A model generated the notes under the pieces. That model did no database searches. It had not been told where the DNA came from and was given only the letters and a program-made list of their open reading frames with translations. Below are positions 53,312 to 62,641 of a DNA stretch of 64,000 bases, piece after piece. The stretch comes from Moraxella oblonga NBRC 102422 (GTDB lineage Bacteria; Pseudomonadota; Gammaproteobacteria; Pseudomonadales; Moraxellaceae), in the NCBI RefSeq assembly GCF_001598275.1, contig NZ_BCYQ01000011.1:27468-91467 (forward strand), given 5' to 3'. Position 1 is the stretch's first letter, and the number at the start of each line of letters is the position of its first letter. Both the position numbers and the translations under genes were made by a program.

Positions 53312-55771
53312 ATGCGTAGCAAACATCATCACGGACAAAGCACGCTCACCACAGGTATTCAGATTGCACTTGTTGGTGTGAGTGCGATTGGGCTATTGCC
53401 ACACACAGCCCTTGCCAACCCCAAACAAAACGCCAACCTAAAAAAACTTACCGAATATTATCACACCAACCCAGATAGCCACACTCGTTGTCATGGTGCA
53501 TGGGTACAACCCAAATCACCAACTCAGACAAAAAACCAAGATGAAGATAACGCAACTGGCGTGGATACAAGCGATGGTACGGTATTTGCCCAAGCTGACA
53601 TGGGGTATTGGGACAACGATGATTATGCTGAATTGTCAGGCGATGTTATCATTGAGCAGTCAGGCAGACAAGTACGTGCCGAAAAAGTAACTTTTAAGCC
53701 CAGCACAGGTGAAATTAATGCTGATGGTCAAGTACTGTTTGCAGACGGCAACACCAACCCTAACACCAATACCGCAGGCATCATTGGGGTGGCTGATAAC
53801 CTAAAATACGCCGACAATCAGTCTGCCATTGCCACCGACATCGCCTTTGCCAGCACCACGATGAATGCACATGGTCATGCCAAACAAATGACCAAACACA
53901 ACAATAGCCATTATGAAATGCAGGACGTGATGTTTAGTACCTGCCCACCCAACGAACGCAAATGGCATTTAGACGCTGACAGCATTGACATCAATACCGA
54001 TACAGGGCGTGGTATTGCCAAAAATGCCAAACTTAACCTTGGTGATACACCTATTTTTTATCTACCTTATCTCAACTTCCCTATTGATGATAGACGTGCC
54101 ACAGGCTTTTTGCTCCCAAATGCAGGTGTTAGCTCCGACCGCATTGAAATCAATACGCCCTACTACATCAACCTTGCTCCCAATTATGATTTGACCCTAA
54201 CTCCCACCATATACAGCAACACCAATCCCATGCTGACGGGAGAATTTCGCTATTTGACCCAAAATTTAGGCTCTGGTATTTTGACAGGCTCTTATTTGCC
54301 CAATGATAAAAATTATGACGACCAAGACCGCAGTCGCCTGTTTTATGACCATGATTGGCACTCTAAAAAATACCCCCATCTGTCTGTACATGGGACATAT
54401 CGCTATGTCTCTGACCGTGATTATTTAAACGATTTTGATACCTTAGGATTGGAAAATAACCCCCTAAATCTCCCCAGACGTATTTGGGCAACCTATTATA
54501 ACGAACACGTTAACGCTGATTTGCGTGTAGAAACATTCCAAAGCCTAGACGGTACAAAATCAGACGGTACACCCATCACCGACAAAGACAAGCCCTATTC
54601 ACGCCTGCCCCAACTTTCGGTGAACTATACCCTACCTAGCAATAACGCCTTGCAACTGACAGGGATACATAACACCGCTTACTTTAAAAAATCCATCAAA
54701 GACAACTCAGAAGTAGAAAAAAGCGGTGTACGTATGTACAACCAACTGCTTGCCAGCTACCCCATAACCAAATCATGGGGTTACGTTACACCAAAATTTG
54801 GCTTGACACATCTTTATGCCTCTTATGACGAAGACAGCTTGGCAGGGCAAAATCTCACCAAAGAAGAAGGGCGGTATTCAATATTTGCACCACATTTTAG
54901 TGTTGATTCTGGACTATTTTTTGAAAAACAAGGTTCACCTTTTGGGTGGTTCAAAGACAGTTTGGGCGGTTATCAGACCGTTAGCCCACGCCTAAAATAC
55001 ACATACACCCCCTACAAAAACCAAGCCAACATTCCCAATTTTGAGACCGATGTCGCCACCATCAGCTATGACCAACTTCTATCAGACAGCTGGTTTTTGG
55101 GCTATGACCGCATCCAAGATTTGCACGCCGTAACACCTGCGATAAACTATCGCTATGTAGACAAAAACGGTTTGACACGTTTTGATGCTGGTGTGGCCGA
55201 GCAGTTTTTGCTTGAAAAAACCAAAGTAGGGATTGAGGATAGCCAAACCTTTGACCGCAGTCATTCTGGCTTGGCATGGCAAATGAGTACGCAACCCAAA
55301 CAAAATCTATGGGTGGATTTTGCAGGTGCATTAAACCCAGATTATCGCTTTAACTCAGCCATCGCCCAAGTGCGTTATCAGCCCAATGACAAAAGCCTAT
55401 TCAATGTCGGCATGATTGAACGCAAAGAAAATAAATTTACCAACCAGCTTGCTATGTCCGCCTACACCGCTTCGGCGATTTTCCCCATCAACAACCGTTG
55501 GCGTGTCCTATCTCAAGCCCAATATGACCACAAAAACTCCCGTTTATTAGATGCGTTGGTGGGCATTAATTACGAAGATTGTTGTTATGGCATTTCAGTT
55601 TATGCTCGTCAATACCGCAACGACCTAAGCCCTGATTCTAGTAAAAACCATGCAATCATGGCAGAAGTCCGCTTAAATGGCATTACCAGTGGTGGCAAGC
55701 TAAACCGCCTACTTAGCGACAAGGTTATGGGGTATGATACCGCACAACAAGCATGGCAACGGGCGTATTAA
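53312..55771 (+). CDS. lptD: LPS-assembly protein LptD
   Basis: The 819-residue outer-membrane protein inserts lipopolysaccharide or lipooligosaccharide into the outer leaflet with LptE. A signal peptide ends TALA-NPK. An OstA-like jellyroll (DDYAELSGDVIIEQSGRQVRAEKV) and a large C-terminal barrel (LPYLNFPIDDRRATGFLLP) follow. Four cysteines (TRCHGAW, FSTCPPN, EDCCYGI) fit the inter-domain disulfides of the family. The gene is divergent from amgK and precedes surA. Confidence 0.95.
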   Translation: MRSKHHHGQSTLTTGIQIALVGVSAIGLLPHTALANPKQNANLKKLTEYYHTNPDSHTRCHGAWVQPKSPTQTKNQDEDNATGVDTSDGTVFAQADMGYWDNDDYAELSGDVIIEQSGRQVRAEKVTFKPSTGEINADGQVLFADGNTNPNTNTAGIIGVADNLKYADNQSAIATDIAFASTTMNAHGHAKQMTKHNNSHYEMQDVMFSTCPPNERKWHLDADSIDINTDTGRGIAKNAKLNLGDTPIFYLPYLNFPIDDRRATGFLLPNAGVSSDRIEINTPYYINLAPNYDLTLTPTIYSNTNPMLTGEFRYLTQNLGSGILTGSYLPNDKNYDDQDRSRLFYDHDWHSKKYPHLSVHGTYRYVSDRDYLNDFDTLGLENNPLNLPRRIWATYYNEHVNADLRVETFQSLDGTKSDGTPITDKDKPYSRLPQLSVNYTLPSNNALQLTGIHNTAYFKKSIKDNSEVEKSGVRMYNQLLASYPITKSWGYVTPKFGLTHLYASYDEDSLAGQNLTKEEGRYSIFAPHFSVDSGLFFEKQGSPFGWFKDSLGGYQTVSPRLKYTYTPYKNQANIPNFETDVATISYDQLLSDSWFLGYDRIQDLHAVTPAINYRYVDKNGLTRFDAGVAEQFLLEKTKVGIEDSQTFDRSHSGLAWQMSTQPKQNLWVDFAGALNPDYRFNSAIAQVRYQPNDKSLFNVGMIERKENKFTNQLAMSAYTASAIFPINNRWRVLSQAQYDHKNSRLLDALVGINYEDCCYGISVYARQYRNDLSPDSSKNHAIMAEVRLNGITSGGKLNRLLSDKVMGYDTAQQAWQRAY

Positions 55772-55799
55772 CAGCAAAATAAAACAAACACAAACACAT

Positions 55800-55828
55800 T
55801 TGACGACTTGGGGTCAAAATGCTAAACT
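55800..55828 (+). promoter_or_regulatory. surA promoter
   Basis: TTGACG (55800-55805) and TAAACT (55823-55828) are 17 bp apart, with TGC giving an extended -10. surA thus has its own promoter in addition to any read-through from lptD. Confidence 0.65.
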
Positions 55829-55855
55829 TAAACAACCTTTAATTTAGAGACAATC

Positions 55856-56839
55856 ATGAAGTTTTTAAAAACAACCTTATTAGCCAGTTTACTCACCTTT
55901 GGCATGGGTGCAACTGCATATGCCAACCTAAGCGTCAACGACAGCACTGATGGTGTGGTAGCTATGGTAAACGATGAGATTATCCTAAAAAGTGAGCTGA
56001 TGGGCGCTATGGAAGAGCTGGCTCAGGGCTATCTAGAAAACCAAATCCCTGCCGACATGGAACAAATCCAAAATCAAGCAATGGAGCAACTCATCATTCG
56101 CAAAATACAGCTTGGCATGGTCAATCGTGCAGGGTTTAGTGTCAATGAAAACATCATCAACCGCCAAATTGCCCAACTTGCCCAAGCACAAGGGTTTACT
56201 TCGCTGACCGACTTTCAGCAGTATCTAGACAAACAGCAAGCAGGTGGTTATGCCAAACTTCGTCAACAACTCATTGATGATGCTTCTTTGACCGCCCTTT
56301 GGCAAGCTCAGGTTTCGCCACGCATCAAAATCAACGAACAAGATGTGGACGCTCTCCTAAACTCCCCTGAGGGTGCAAAAATCCCAAACGAACAAGTGCT
56401 ACTCCCCGAATGGCACACTAGCCATATTTTGGTGCGTGTGGACGACACACAAAGCGACAGCATGGCAAGCCAAAAAATCAATGCCATCTATGCCCAACTC
56501 CAACAAGGGGCTGATTTTAAAGCATTGGCAAGCACCTATTCAGACGACACAGGCTCTGCCCTACAACAAGGCAGTCTAGGTTGGGTCAATGAAGGACAAA
56601 TGGTCAAAGAATTTGAAGAAGTCATGCAAAACACTGCACGTGGCAACTTTTCTACACCATTTCGCTCGCAGTTTGGTTGGCACATTCTCAAAGTAAATGA
56701 CACTCGTCAGCGTGATGTCAGTGTTCAGCACCGCCGTAACCTTGCCAAAGAGATGTTGTTTGCTCGCATGGCACCCCAAGCCGAAGAAGACTGGATTTTA
56801 GAGCTTCGTGCAGGTGCCTATATCAAAATCATGGAGTAA
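55856..56839 (+). CDS. surA: Periplasmic chaperone/peptidyl-prolyl isomerase SurA
   Basis: The 327-residue protein chaperones outer-membrane proteins such as LptD. A signal peptide ends AYA-NLS. The SurA-N domain (DGVVAMVNDEIILKSELMG) is followed by one parvulin domain (TSHILVRVDDTQ, STYSDDTGSALQQGSLGWVNEG, RSQFGWHILKV). Enteric SurA has two parvulin domains and about 430 residues, so this is a one-domain form. It lies 12 bases before sbcD. Confidence 0.9.
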   Translation: MKFLKTTLLASLLTFGMGATAYANLSVNDSTDGVVAMVNDEIILKSELMGAMEELAQGYLENQIPADMEQIQNQAMEQLIIRKIQLGMVNRAGFSVNENIINRQIAQLAQAQGFTSLTDFQQYLDKQQAGGYAKLRQQLIDDASLTALWQAQVSPRIKINEQDVDALLNSPEGAKIPNEQVLLPEWHTSHILVRVDDTQSDSMASQKINAIYAQLQQGADFKALASTYSDDTGSALQQGSLGWVNEGQMVKEFEEVMQNTARGNFSTPFRSQFGWHILKVNDTRQRDVSVQHRRNLAKEMLFARMAPQAEEDWILELRAGAYIKIME

Positions 56840-56851
56840 CATCGTACCAAC

Positions 56852-58102
56852 ATGACCACAAAATCCGCCTTGCGTGTACTACACACTTCCGACTGGCACA
56901 TCGGCAAACGCCTATATCACCAAAATCGTTACGAAGAGTTTTCAGCATTTTTGACATGGCTTCATGCGATGATTTGTCAGTACAAGGTGGATATTCTTAT
57001 CGTGGCAGGTGATGTGTTTGACACCATGACTCCTAGTAACAAAGCCCAATCTTTGTATTATGATTTTTTGGCAAAAGTGGCAGACAGCCCCTGCCAGCAC
57101 ATCATCATCACCGCAGGCAACCACGACAGCCCTACCTTGCTAGACACTTCCAAACACATTTTAAAAAACCTAAACATTCATATCATCGGCGTGATTAGTC
57201 CAAACACCAAAGATGATTGCCTAACTCTATGCGATAAAACAGGCAATCCCCAAGCCATCATCATGGGCGTGCCTTATCTTCGGGACAAAGACATCAAAGC
57301 CAGCACGCACGCCAGCAATCATGAGTCCACCACCTTATCAGCCATTACTCATCACTATCATACGTTGGCTTGTTATGCCAAAGAAGCCCAAAACACTATT
57401 TTTACACAAACAGGCAAAAAAATCCCCATCATTGCCACAGGACATCTTTTTTGTGCAGGGGCAAATATTAGTGCCAAAGATGATGGCATGAGAGAGTTGT
57501 ATGTGGGTACACTTGGGCAAATCCCCACCAGCATTTTTGATGAATGTATTGACTATGTGGCATTAGGACACATTCACGCCCCCCAAAAAGTCGGTGGACT
57601 TGACCACATTCGTTATTGTGGCTCACCCCTTGCGTTAGGTTTTGGCGAAATTGGCAAGACAAAACAAGTTCTTTTGATAGATTTTGTAGATACTTTACAT
57701 ATACAACCCATACCTGTACCCACCTTTCAGCCTTTGCACCACATACAAGGCGACCTTGACCATATTTATACCACACTTGACAGACTTATCAGCCAAAATA
57801 TCAGCATTTGGGTACAAATCATCTACACAGGTAACAGCCTAGAACCCCAATTGGCAAATGACATTCAAGCCTACCTTACCAACTCGCAAGTCATCGCACT
57901 CAACATTCAAAACAAAACACTTTACCAAAATAGCCTGCACACACCCCAACACAAACACCTAGATAGCCTTGACCCTGTTGATGTTTTTACTTATCGCCTT
58001 GACAAAGAACAGCTTGATGATGATGATGAAAAACAATCCCTACTAAACGCCTATCAATACGTCTTGCAGACATTACATGAGTCTGATGTTCGGGCTGATT
58101 GA
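56852..58102 (+). CDS. sbcD: Exonuclease SbcCD, subunit D
   Basis: The 416-residue Mre11-like nuclease has the metallophosphoesterase motifs HTSDWHIGK, VAGDVFDTMTP, ITAGNHDSP, ATGHLF and ALGHIHAPQ. With SbcC it opens hairpins and trims protein-blocked DNA ends. Its partner lies 1 kb downstream, separated by a lipoprotein gene and a terminator, whereas the two normally overlap. Confidence 0.95.
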   Translation: MTTKSALRVLHTSDWHIGKRLYHQNRYEEFSAFLTWLHAMICQYKVDILIVAGDVFDTMTPSNKAQSLYYDFLAKVADSPCQHIIITAGNHDSPTLLDTSKHILKNLNIHIIGVISPNTKDDCLTLCDKTGNPQAIIMGVPYLRDKDIKASTHASNHESTTLSAITHHYHTLACYAKEAQNTIFTQTGKKIPIIATGHLFCAGANISAKDDGMRELYVGTLGQIPTSIFDECIDYVALGHIHAPQKVGGLDHIRYCGSPLALGFGEIGKTKQVLLIDFVDTLHIQPIPVPTFQPLHHIQGDLDHIYTTLDRLISQNISIWVQIIYTGNSLEPQLANDIQAYLTNSQVIALNIQNKTLYQNSLHTPQHKHLDSLDPVDVFTYRLDKEQLDDDDEKQSLLNAYQYVLQTLHESDVRAD

Positions 58103-58183
58103 TACAACTGACTTGGTATTATTACCAAATTATTACAACATGATATATTATGTTGTCAAAAATGATACGCACACCAAGTCATT

Positions 58184-58213
58184 TTTACAAACATGGGTTT
58201 TTTGCAGTATAAT
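58184..58213 (+). promoter_or_regulatory. Promoter of the solute-binding lipoprotein gene
   Basis: TTTACA (58184-58189) and TATAAT (58208-58213) are 18 bp apart. GAAAGG lies before the ATG at 58244. Confidence 0.7.
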
Positions 58214-58243
58214 ATTAGCCCCATAATCACCGAAAGGTTCAAT

Positions 58244-59062
58244 ATGAAGAAATTGATGGCTTTATGTCTTGCCAGCTTAATGCTTGGTGCTTGTAGTAGC
58301 GACAAGACCGATAAGACCCCAGACAATGTAACCACCACCAACCCAGAAACCATCACCACCAAAAATCCCAACTGGGAAACCATCATCGTTGGCACACAGG
58401 GCGATTATCCACCTTTTTCTTTTAAAAATGAACATGGTACATTGATTGGTTTTGAAAAAGATTTGTTAGAAGCAATTGCCGCTGCCAGTCAGTTTAATGT
58501 GGACTTTATTGATGCCAAACGTACCGACATGACAACACAGCTTAACAATGACATGGCTGGTATTTGGGCTTCTACCATTTCTATCAATCCAGAACGCCAA
58601 GCAGAAATGGAGCTTAGCGAACCTTATCTTGACTATGCTCGCAGTATCATTATTTTAGACAATGAGCTAAATAGACACATCAAAACACTGCCTCAACTAC
58701 AAGGCAAAACCATTGCATACAGCTCTGTTAGTAGTTCAGAAAAAAACCAAGTCATTGAAATCAACAAAGATGAATCACTTGCCATATCAGAGCCAAGTGC
58801 TTTCTTGGCTGTCAAAGCTGTTTATACTGGTAAAGCAGTAGGAGCAACAGGTAACTCCATGATATTTAACTACTACGCCATGCAGTATCCTACCATTCCT
58901 GTTCGTGTCATTCCTATCAGTAACGAACGTATCAACATCGCCTTTGCCATGAAAAAAGGCAATGTTGCACTCAAAGACAAAATCAATACAGGGCTTGCCA
59001 AAGTCAAAGCAGACGGCACTTATGACAAACTTATCCAAAAGTGGTTTGGCAAAATCAGCTAA
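58244..59062 (+). CDS. Amino-acid-type solute-binding lipoprotein
   Basis: The protein of about 272 residues begins with a lipoprotein signal MKKLMALCLASLMLGACSS (lipobox LGAC). A type II periplasmic-binding fold of the family 3 class follows: IIVGTQGDYPPFSFKNEHG, LIGFEKDLLEAIA, LSEPYLDYARSIIIL, AFAMKKGN and a final LIQKWFG. It probably binds a polar amino acid or a related compound for an ABC importer, but no permease or ATPase gene lies nearby. The ATG at 58244 is chosen for the signal peptide. The gene has its own promoter and terminator and interrupts sbcDC. Confidence 0.88.
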   Translation: MKKLMALCLASLMLGACSSDKTDKTPDNVTTTNPETITTKNPNWETIIVGTQGDYPPFSFKNEHGTLIGFEKDLLEAIAAASQFNVDFIDAKRTDMTTQLNNDMAGIWASTISINPERQAEMELSEPYLDYARSIIILDNELNRHIKTLPQLQGKTIAYSSVSSSEKNQVIEINKDESLAISEPSAFLAVKAVYTGKAVGATGNSMIFNYYAMQYPTIPVRVIPISNERINIAFAMKKGNVALKDKINTGLAKVKADGTYDKLIQKWFGKIS

Positions 59063-59088
59063 CTTGCACATTGACATCACATCAAATT

Positions 59089-59125
59089 GGTGATAACGTA
59101 AAAACTTTACGTTATCGCCTTTTTT
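59089..59125 (+). terminator. Strong intrinsic terminator directly before sbcC
   Basis: GGTGATAACGTAAA (59089-59102) pairs with TTTACGTTATCGCC (59106-59119) over 14 bp with one G-U and a three-base loop, then six T. Only three bases separate the T-run from the sbcC ATG at 59129. Confidence 0.9.
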
Positions 59126-59128
59126 ATC

Positions 59129-62100
59129 ATGAAAATTCTCAACCTTTCTTTAAAAAACCTCAATGCCCTAAAAGGTGATTGGCACATTGATTTTACCGAC
59201 CCTGTATTTGATGATGGGATTTTTGCGATTGTAGGCAATACAGGAGCAGGCAAAACCACCATTTTGGATGCCATTTGCCTTGCCATCTATGGACGCACAC
59301 CCCGCCTAAGTGGCACAACCAGCATCAGCCAAACCCACAACGAAATCATGAGCTTAGACACAGGCGAGTGTTTGGCACAAGTTGAGCTTGCGATACATGG
59401 CAAAATCTATCGTTTTCGCTGGGAGCAAGCACGAGCAAACAAAAAAGCCACAGGCAAACTCCAACCCATCAAACGCCAAATCAGCGAACTTGCTCACCCT
59501 TATGACGACAACGGTACGATTTTACAGACCAAATATTGTGATAAATTGGCGGTGGAGATTTTGGGTATTAAATTTGAACAATTTACCCGCTCCGTCATGT
59601 TGGCACAGGGAGATTTTTCAGCATTTTTGCGGGCAGAACCGAGTGAAAAAAGTGAGATTTTAGAACAAATCACAGGAACAAACATTTATAGCGACATCGG
59701 CAAACAAACCTTTTTAATCCACAAACAAAAAGAAAACGCCCTAAACGCTCTAAAAGAAAAATTGGGTGAAATGTCTATACTTAGTGATGATGAGTTTGGA
59801 ATACTCAATGACACGCTTGACCGCCAAAATAAAACCTTATACAACCAAAAAGCCCAAATGACAACGCTTGATGATGAAATTTTGACGCACAAAGAATTGT
59901 TGCGTTTAAATAACGACATTCACCATTTGACGACCCTACTCACCGAACTTAACCAAAAGTTGCCCACCCTAAAAAACACTCTAAACGAACACGCCACCAA
60001 AAAAGACCAAGCTCAAACTCACCTTGCCAAGGTACGCTCTGAACATAGCACCATCATGGCAACTTTGCGTGAAGTCCAAAAACTTGATAACCACATTGAA
60101 AACACCCAAAAAACACACCAAAAATTATCTTTTGAACACGGTGAACTCACCCAAAAAATCACCTCCATCACCCATGCCATCGCCACCACCCAAACCAAAA
60201 TCAACACACTTCAACAAACCCTTGGCAAACTTACCCAAACTGCAACAGTGGACCTTGCAAATACCAAAACCCTATTTGATAATTTAACAGCATTAGCCAC
60301 ACAGCTTGCCACCTTGCGTCATTTGTATGACAACATCAAAAACCATCACACACTAACCACCAAACTTTATCATGACATTCACGCCAAAAGGGAAGATTAT
60401 CGCCAAAAAAAGCAAGGTCTTGATGAACTTCACAAACAAAAAAACCAAATCATCCACCAGCTTATAACCACTTTTGGACTAAATACTGACACAGTATTCA
60501 CACCCACCGTATTTGATGATGTGGCACAAATATTGACACTCATTCATCAAAAAATCACCCACCAAAGCGAATTGCACACCGCTCAAACAGAACTTACACA
60601 GCTAACAGACAGCATTCATGCCAAACAAACCACCCTAAATCAACACACCCAAACAGCTCACGACATTCAACAAAAAATCCCCCAACACGAAAAACTCATC
60701 ACATCATTGGAGCAAAATTTGACGCTGTTTCATGAATTGTCCGCTCTAAAAAAACACGCCCAAGCACTCGCAGATGGCACACCTTGCCCTTTGTGTGGCT
60801 CAACCACACACCCCAACAAATCAGACCCTCACGCTTTTGATGACAGTCAGTACATCACCGTTACCCAAAACCTTGCCACCGCCAAAACAGAACTTGCCCA
60901 GTTATACGACACTCTCAAACATCATGAAATACAGACATCATCTTTACAAAGTGAGTTAAAATATTTACACGACCAACACCAAACCACCACACAAAATACA
61001 GACATACTTTGCCAAACCATTCATGCCATAAATGAACAAATAGACACTTTTTCCACTAAAATTGGCATAAACCCTGCCAACATAACCACCCAAAACGCCA
61101 TAGAACATCATGCTTTGTGTCAAACACTCAAATCTACTTTTGACGACATTCAAGCACAAATAACCACACTCCAACAAACCATGCATGGTATTGAAAATGA
61201 AGGAAAATATCTGCGTGAAACTCATGACATACACCAACGACAACTTCATGATTTAATTGAGCATTTTTTTGCAGAACAAACCCAAATCCACCAAATCATT
61301 TACCAACATCAGATGCTACAAAACATGGCTTTGGGGCTTGATTTGCCAAATCTTGATAGCCACACCCACTTTGATGAATTTGTGGGGCAATTTTTCATAC
61401 ATTCGGACGATTATTTGGCGAAACTAAACCACATCATCAACACCCTAACCACCGCCAAAAATAGCCATGATGAACTTGGAGTACTTCACATTGACCTTGC
61501 TCATCTACACAGCCAAAAGAGCGATTGGGGCGATAAAGCAAACCAGCTTCATCAAGAACTCCACACCACCCACAGCGAACTAACCACGCTCAAAGCCCAA
61601 CGCCATGCCCTATTTGGCGACCAAGACCCAGCAGTTGCCCAACAAAATATTGACAACGAACAAAATAACGCCGAAGCCAACCATATCAATGCGGTACTTG
61701 CTTATGATGAGATTGATAAACAAGTTCGTGAAATTAATATTGCCATAAAACAATACAGCGAACAACAGCACAAATTCACAGACACTCGCACTCAAATGAT
61801 TCAGCGACTTGACAAAAATATGCTTAGCAACTTTGATGACAATAGTCTAATCCAAAATTACCTTGATGAGTTAAATGCCCAAAAGCACACGCTACAAGAC
61901 AGCATGGATACACTTTTACAAGAGATTGGTAAAAATACCCAAATCAAAACAAATAACGAAAAAGCCAAATATGCCCAAATCGCTTTGCGTGATGAGATAC
62001 AGATTGCCCAACGTGATTTTGCCGTTTGGGATAAGCTAAACGCCTTGATTGGTTCAAGTAAGGGGCATACTTACCGAGTGTTTGCACAAGGCTTGACACT

Positions 62101-62557
62101 GGATTTATTGTTATATCATGCCAACCAAGCACTTGCCACCATGAACGAAAGATATATACTTTGCACGGACAAAGATAATGACAAAACCGCCCTACACATC
62201 TATGTCATTGACACCGCACAGGGCAACGAAATGCGTAGCACCAAAAATCTCTCAGGGGGCGAAAGCTTCATCATCAGTCTGGCTCTTGCCATCGGATTGT
62301 CTATGATGAACAGCGACAAAGTTAGTATTGATTCACTATTTTTAGACGAAGGTTTTGGCACGCTTGATGACGACACACTTGACATTGCTCTTGCTACTTT
62401 GTCAGCCTTGCACACCAATGGCAAAATGATAGGCATCATTTCTCATGTGTTCGCCCTAAAAGAACAAATCGGCACACAAATTATCGTCAAAAAAGGCTCA
62501 AACGGCACCAGTACTTTATCAGGGGCAGGCGTACGAAAAATAATGACAAGACCTTAA
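59129..62557 (+). CDS. sbcC: Exonuclease SbcCD, subunit C
   Basis: The 1142-residue Rad50-like ATPase has Walker A NTGAGKTTILDAICLA near residue 40, then long coiled coils meeting at a zinc hook C553-PLC-556. The C-terminal LSGGESFIISLALA signature and LFLDEGFGTLDDDTL Walker B complete it. The ATG gives the canonical family start (MKILNLSLKNLNAL). No ribosome-binding site is visible because the terminator hairpin occupies the upstream bases. Translation may thus depend on read-through or leaderless initiation. Confidence 0.94.
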   Translation: MKILNLSLKNLNALKGDWHIDFTDPVFDDGIFAIVGNTGAGKTTILDAICLAIYGRTPRLSGTTSISQTHNEIMSLDTGECLAQVELAIHGKIYRFRWEQARANKKATGKLQPIKRQISELAHPYDDNGTILQTKYCDKLAVEILGIKFEQFTRSVMLAQGDFSAFLRAEPSEKSEILEQITGTNIYSDIGKQTFLIHKQKENALNALKEKLGEMSILSDDEFGILNDTLDRQNKTLYNQKAQMTTLDDEILTHKELLRLNNDIHHLTTLLTELNQKLPTLKNTLNEHATKKDQAQTHLAKVRSEHSTIMATLREVQKLDNHIENTQKTHQKLSFEHGELTQKITSITHAIATTQTKINTLQQTLGKLTQTATVDLANTKTLFDNLTALATQLATLRHLYDNIKNHHTLTTKLYHDIHAKREDYRQKKQGLDELHKQKNQIIHQLITTFGLNTDTVFTPTVFDDVAQILTLIHQKITHQSELHTAQTELTQLTDSIHAKQTTLNQHTQTAHDIQQKIPQHEKLITSLEQNLTLFHELSALKKHAQALADGTPCPLCGSTTHPNKSDPHAFDDSQYITVTQNLATAKTELAQLYDTLKHHEIQTSSLQSELKYLHDQHQTTTQNTDILCQTIHAINEQIDTFSTKIGINPANITTQNAIEHHALCQTLKSTFDDIQAQITTLQQTMHGIENEGKYLRETHDIHQRQLHDLIEHFFAEQTQIHQIIYQHQMLQNMALGLDLPNLDSHTHFDEFVGQFFIHSDDYLAKLNHIINTLTTAKNSHDELGVLHIDLAHLHSQKSDWGDKANQLHQELHTTHSELTTLKAQRHALFGDQDPAVAQQNIDNEQNNAEANHINAVLAYDEIDKQVREINIAIKQYSEQQHKFTDTRTQMIQRLDKNMLSNFDDNSLIQNYLDELNAQKHTLQDSMDTLLQEIGKNTQIKTNNEKAKYAQIALRDEIQIAQRDFAVWDKLNALIGSSKGHTYRVFAQGLTLDLLLYHANQALATMNERYILCTDKDNDKTALHIYVIDTAQGNEMRSTKNLSGGESFIISLALAIGLSMMNSDKVSIDSLFLDEGFGTLDDDTLDIALATLSALHTNGKMIGIISHVFALKEQIGTQIIVKKGSNGTSTLSGAGVRKIMTRP

Positions 62558-62583
62558 TCCCTAAAATTTTTAGTGCTTTAATG

Positions 62584-62612
62584 TTGCTAAAACCTTGCCG
62601 TTATGCTAATAT
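62584..62612 (+). promoter_or_regulatory. Promoter of the PPK2 gene
   Basis: TTGCTA (62584-62589) and TAATAT (62607-62612) are 17 bp apart, with TGC as extended -10. AAGGAG precedes the ATG at 62642. Confidence 0.65.
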
Positions 62613-62641
62613 CATGACATCAGTTATTAAGGAGAAAAAGT

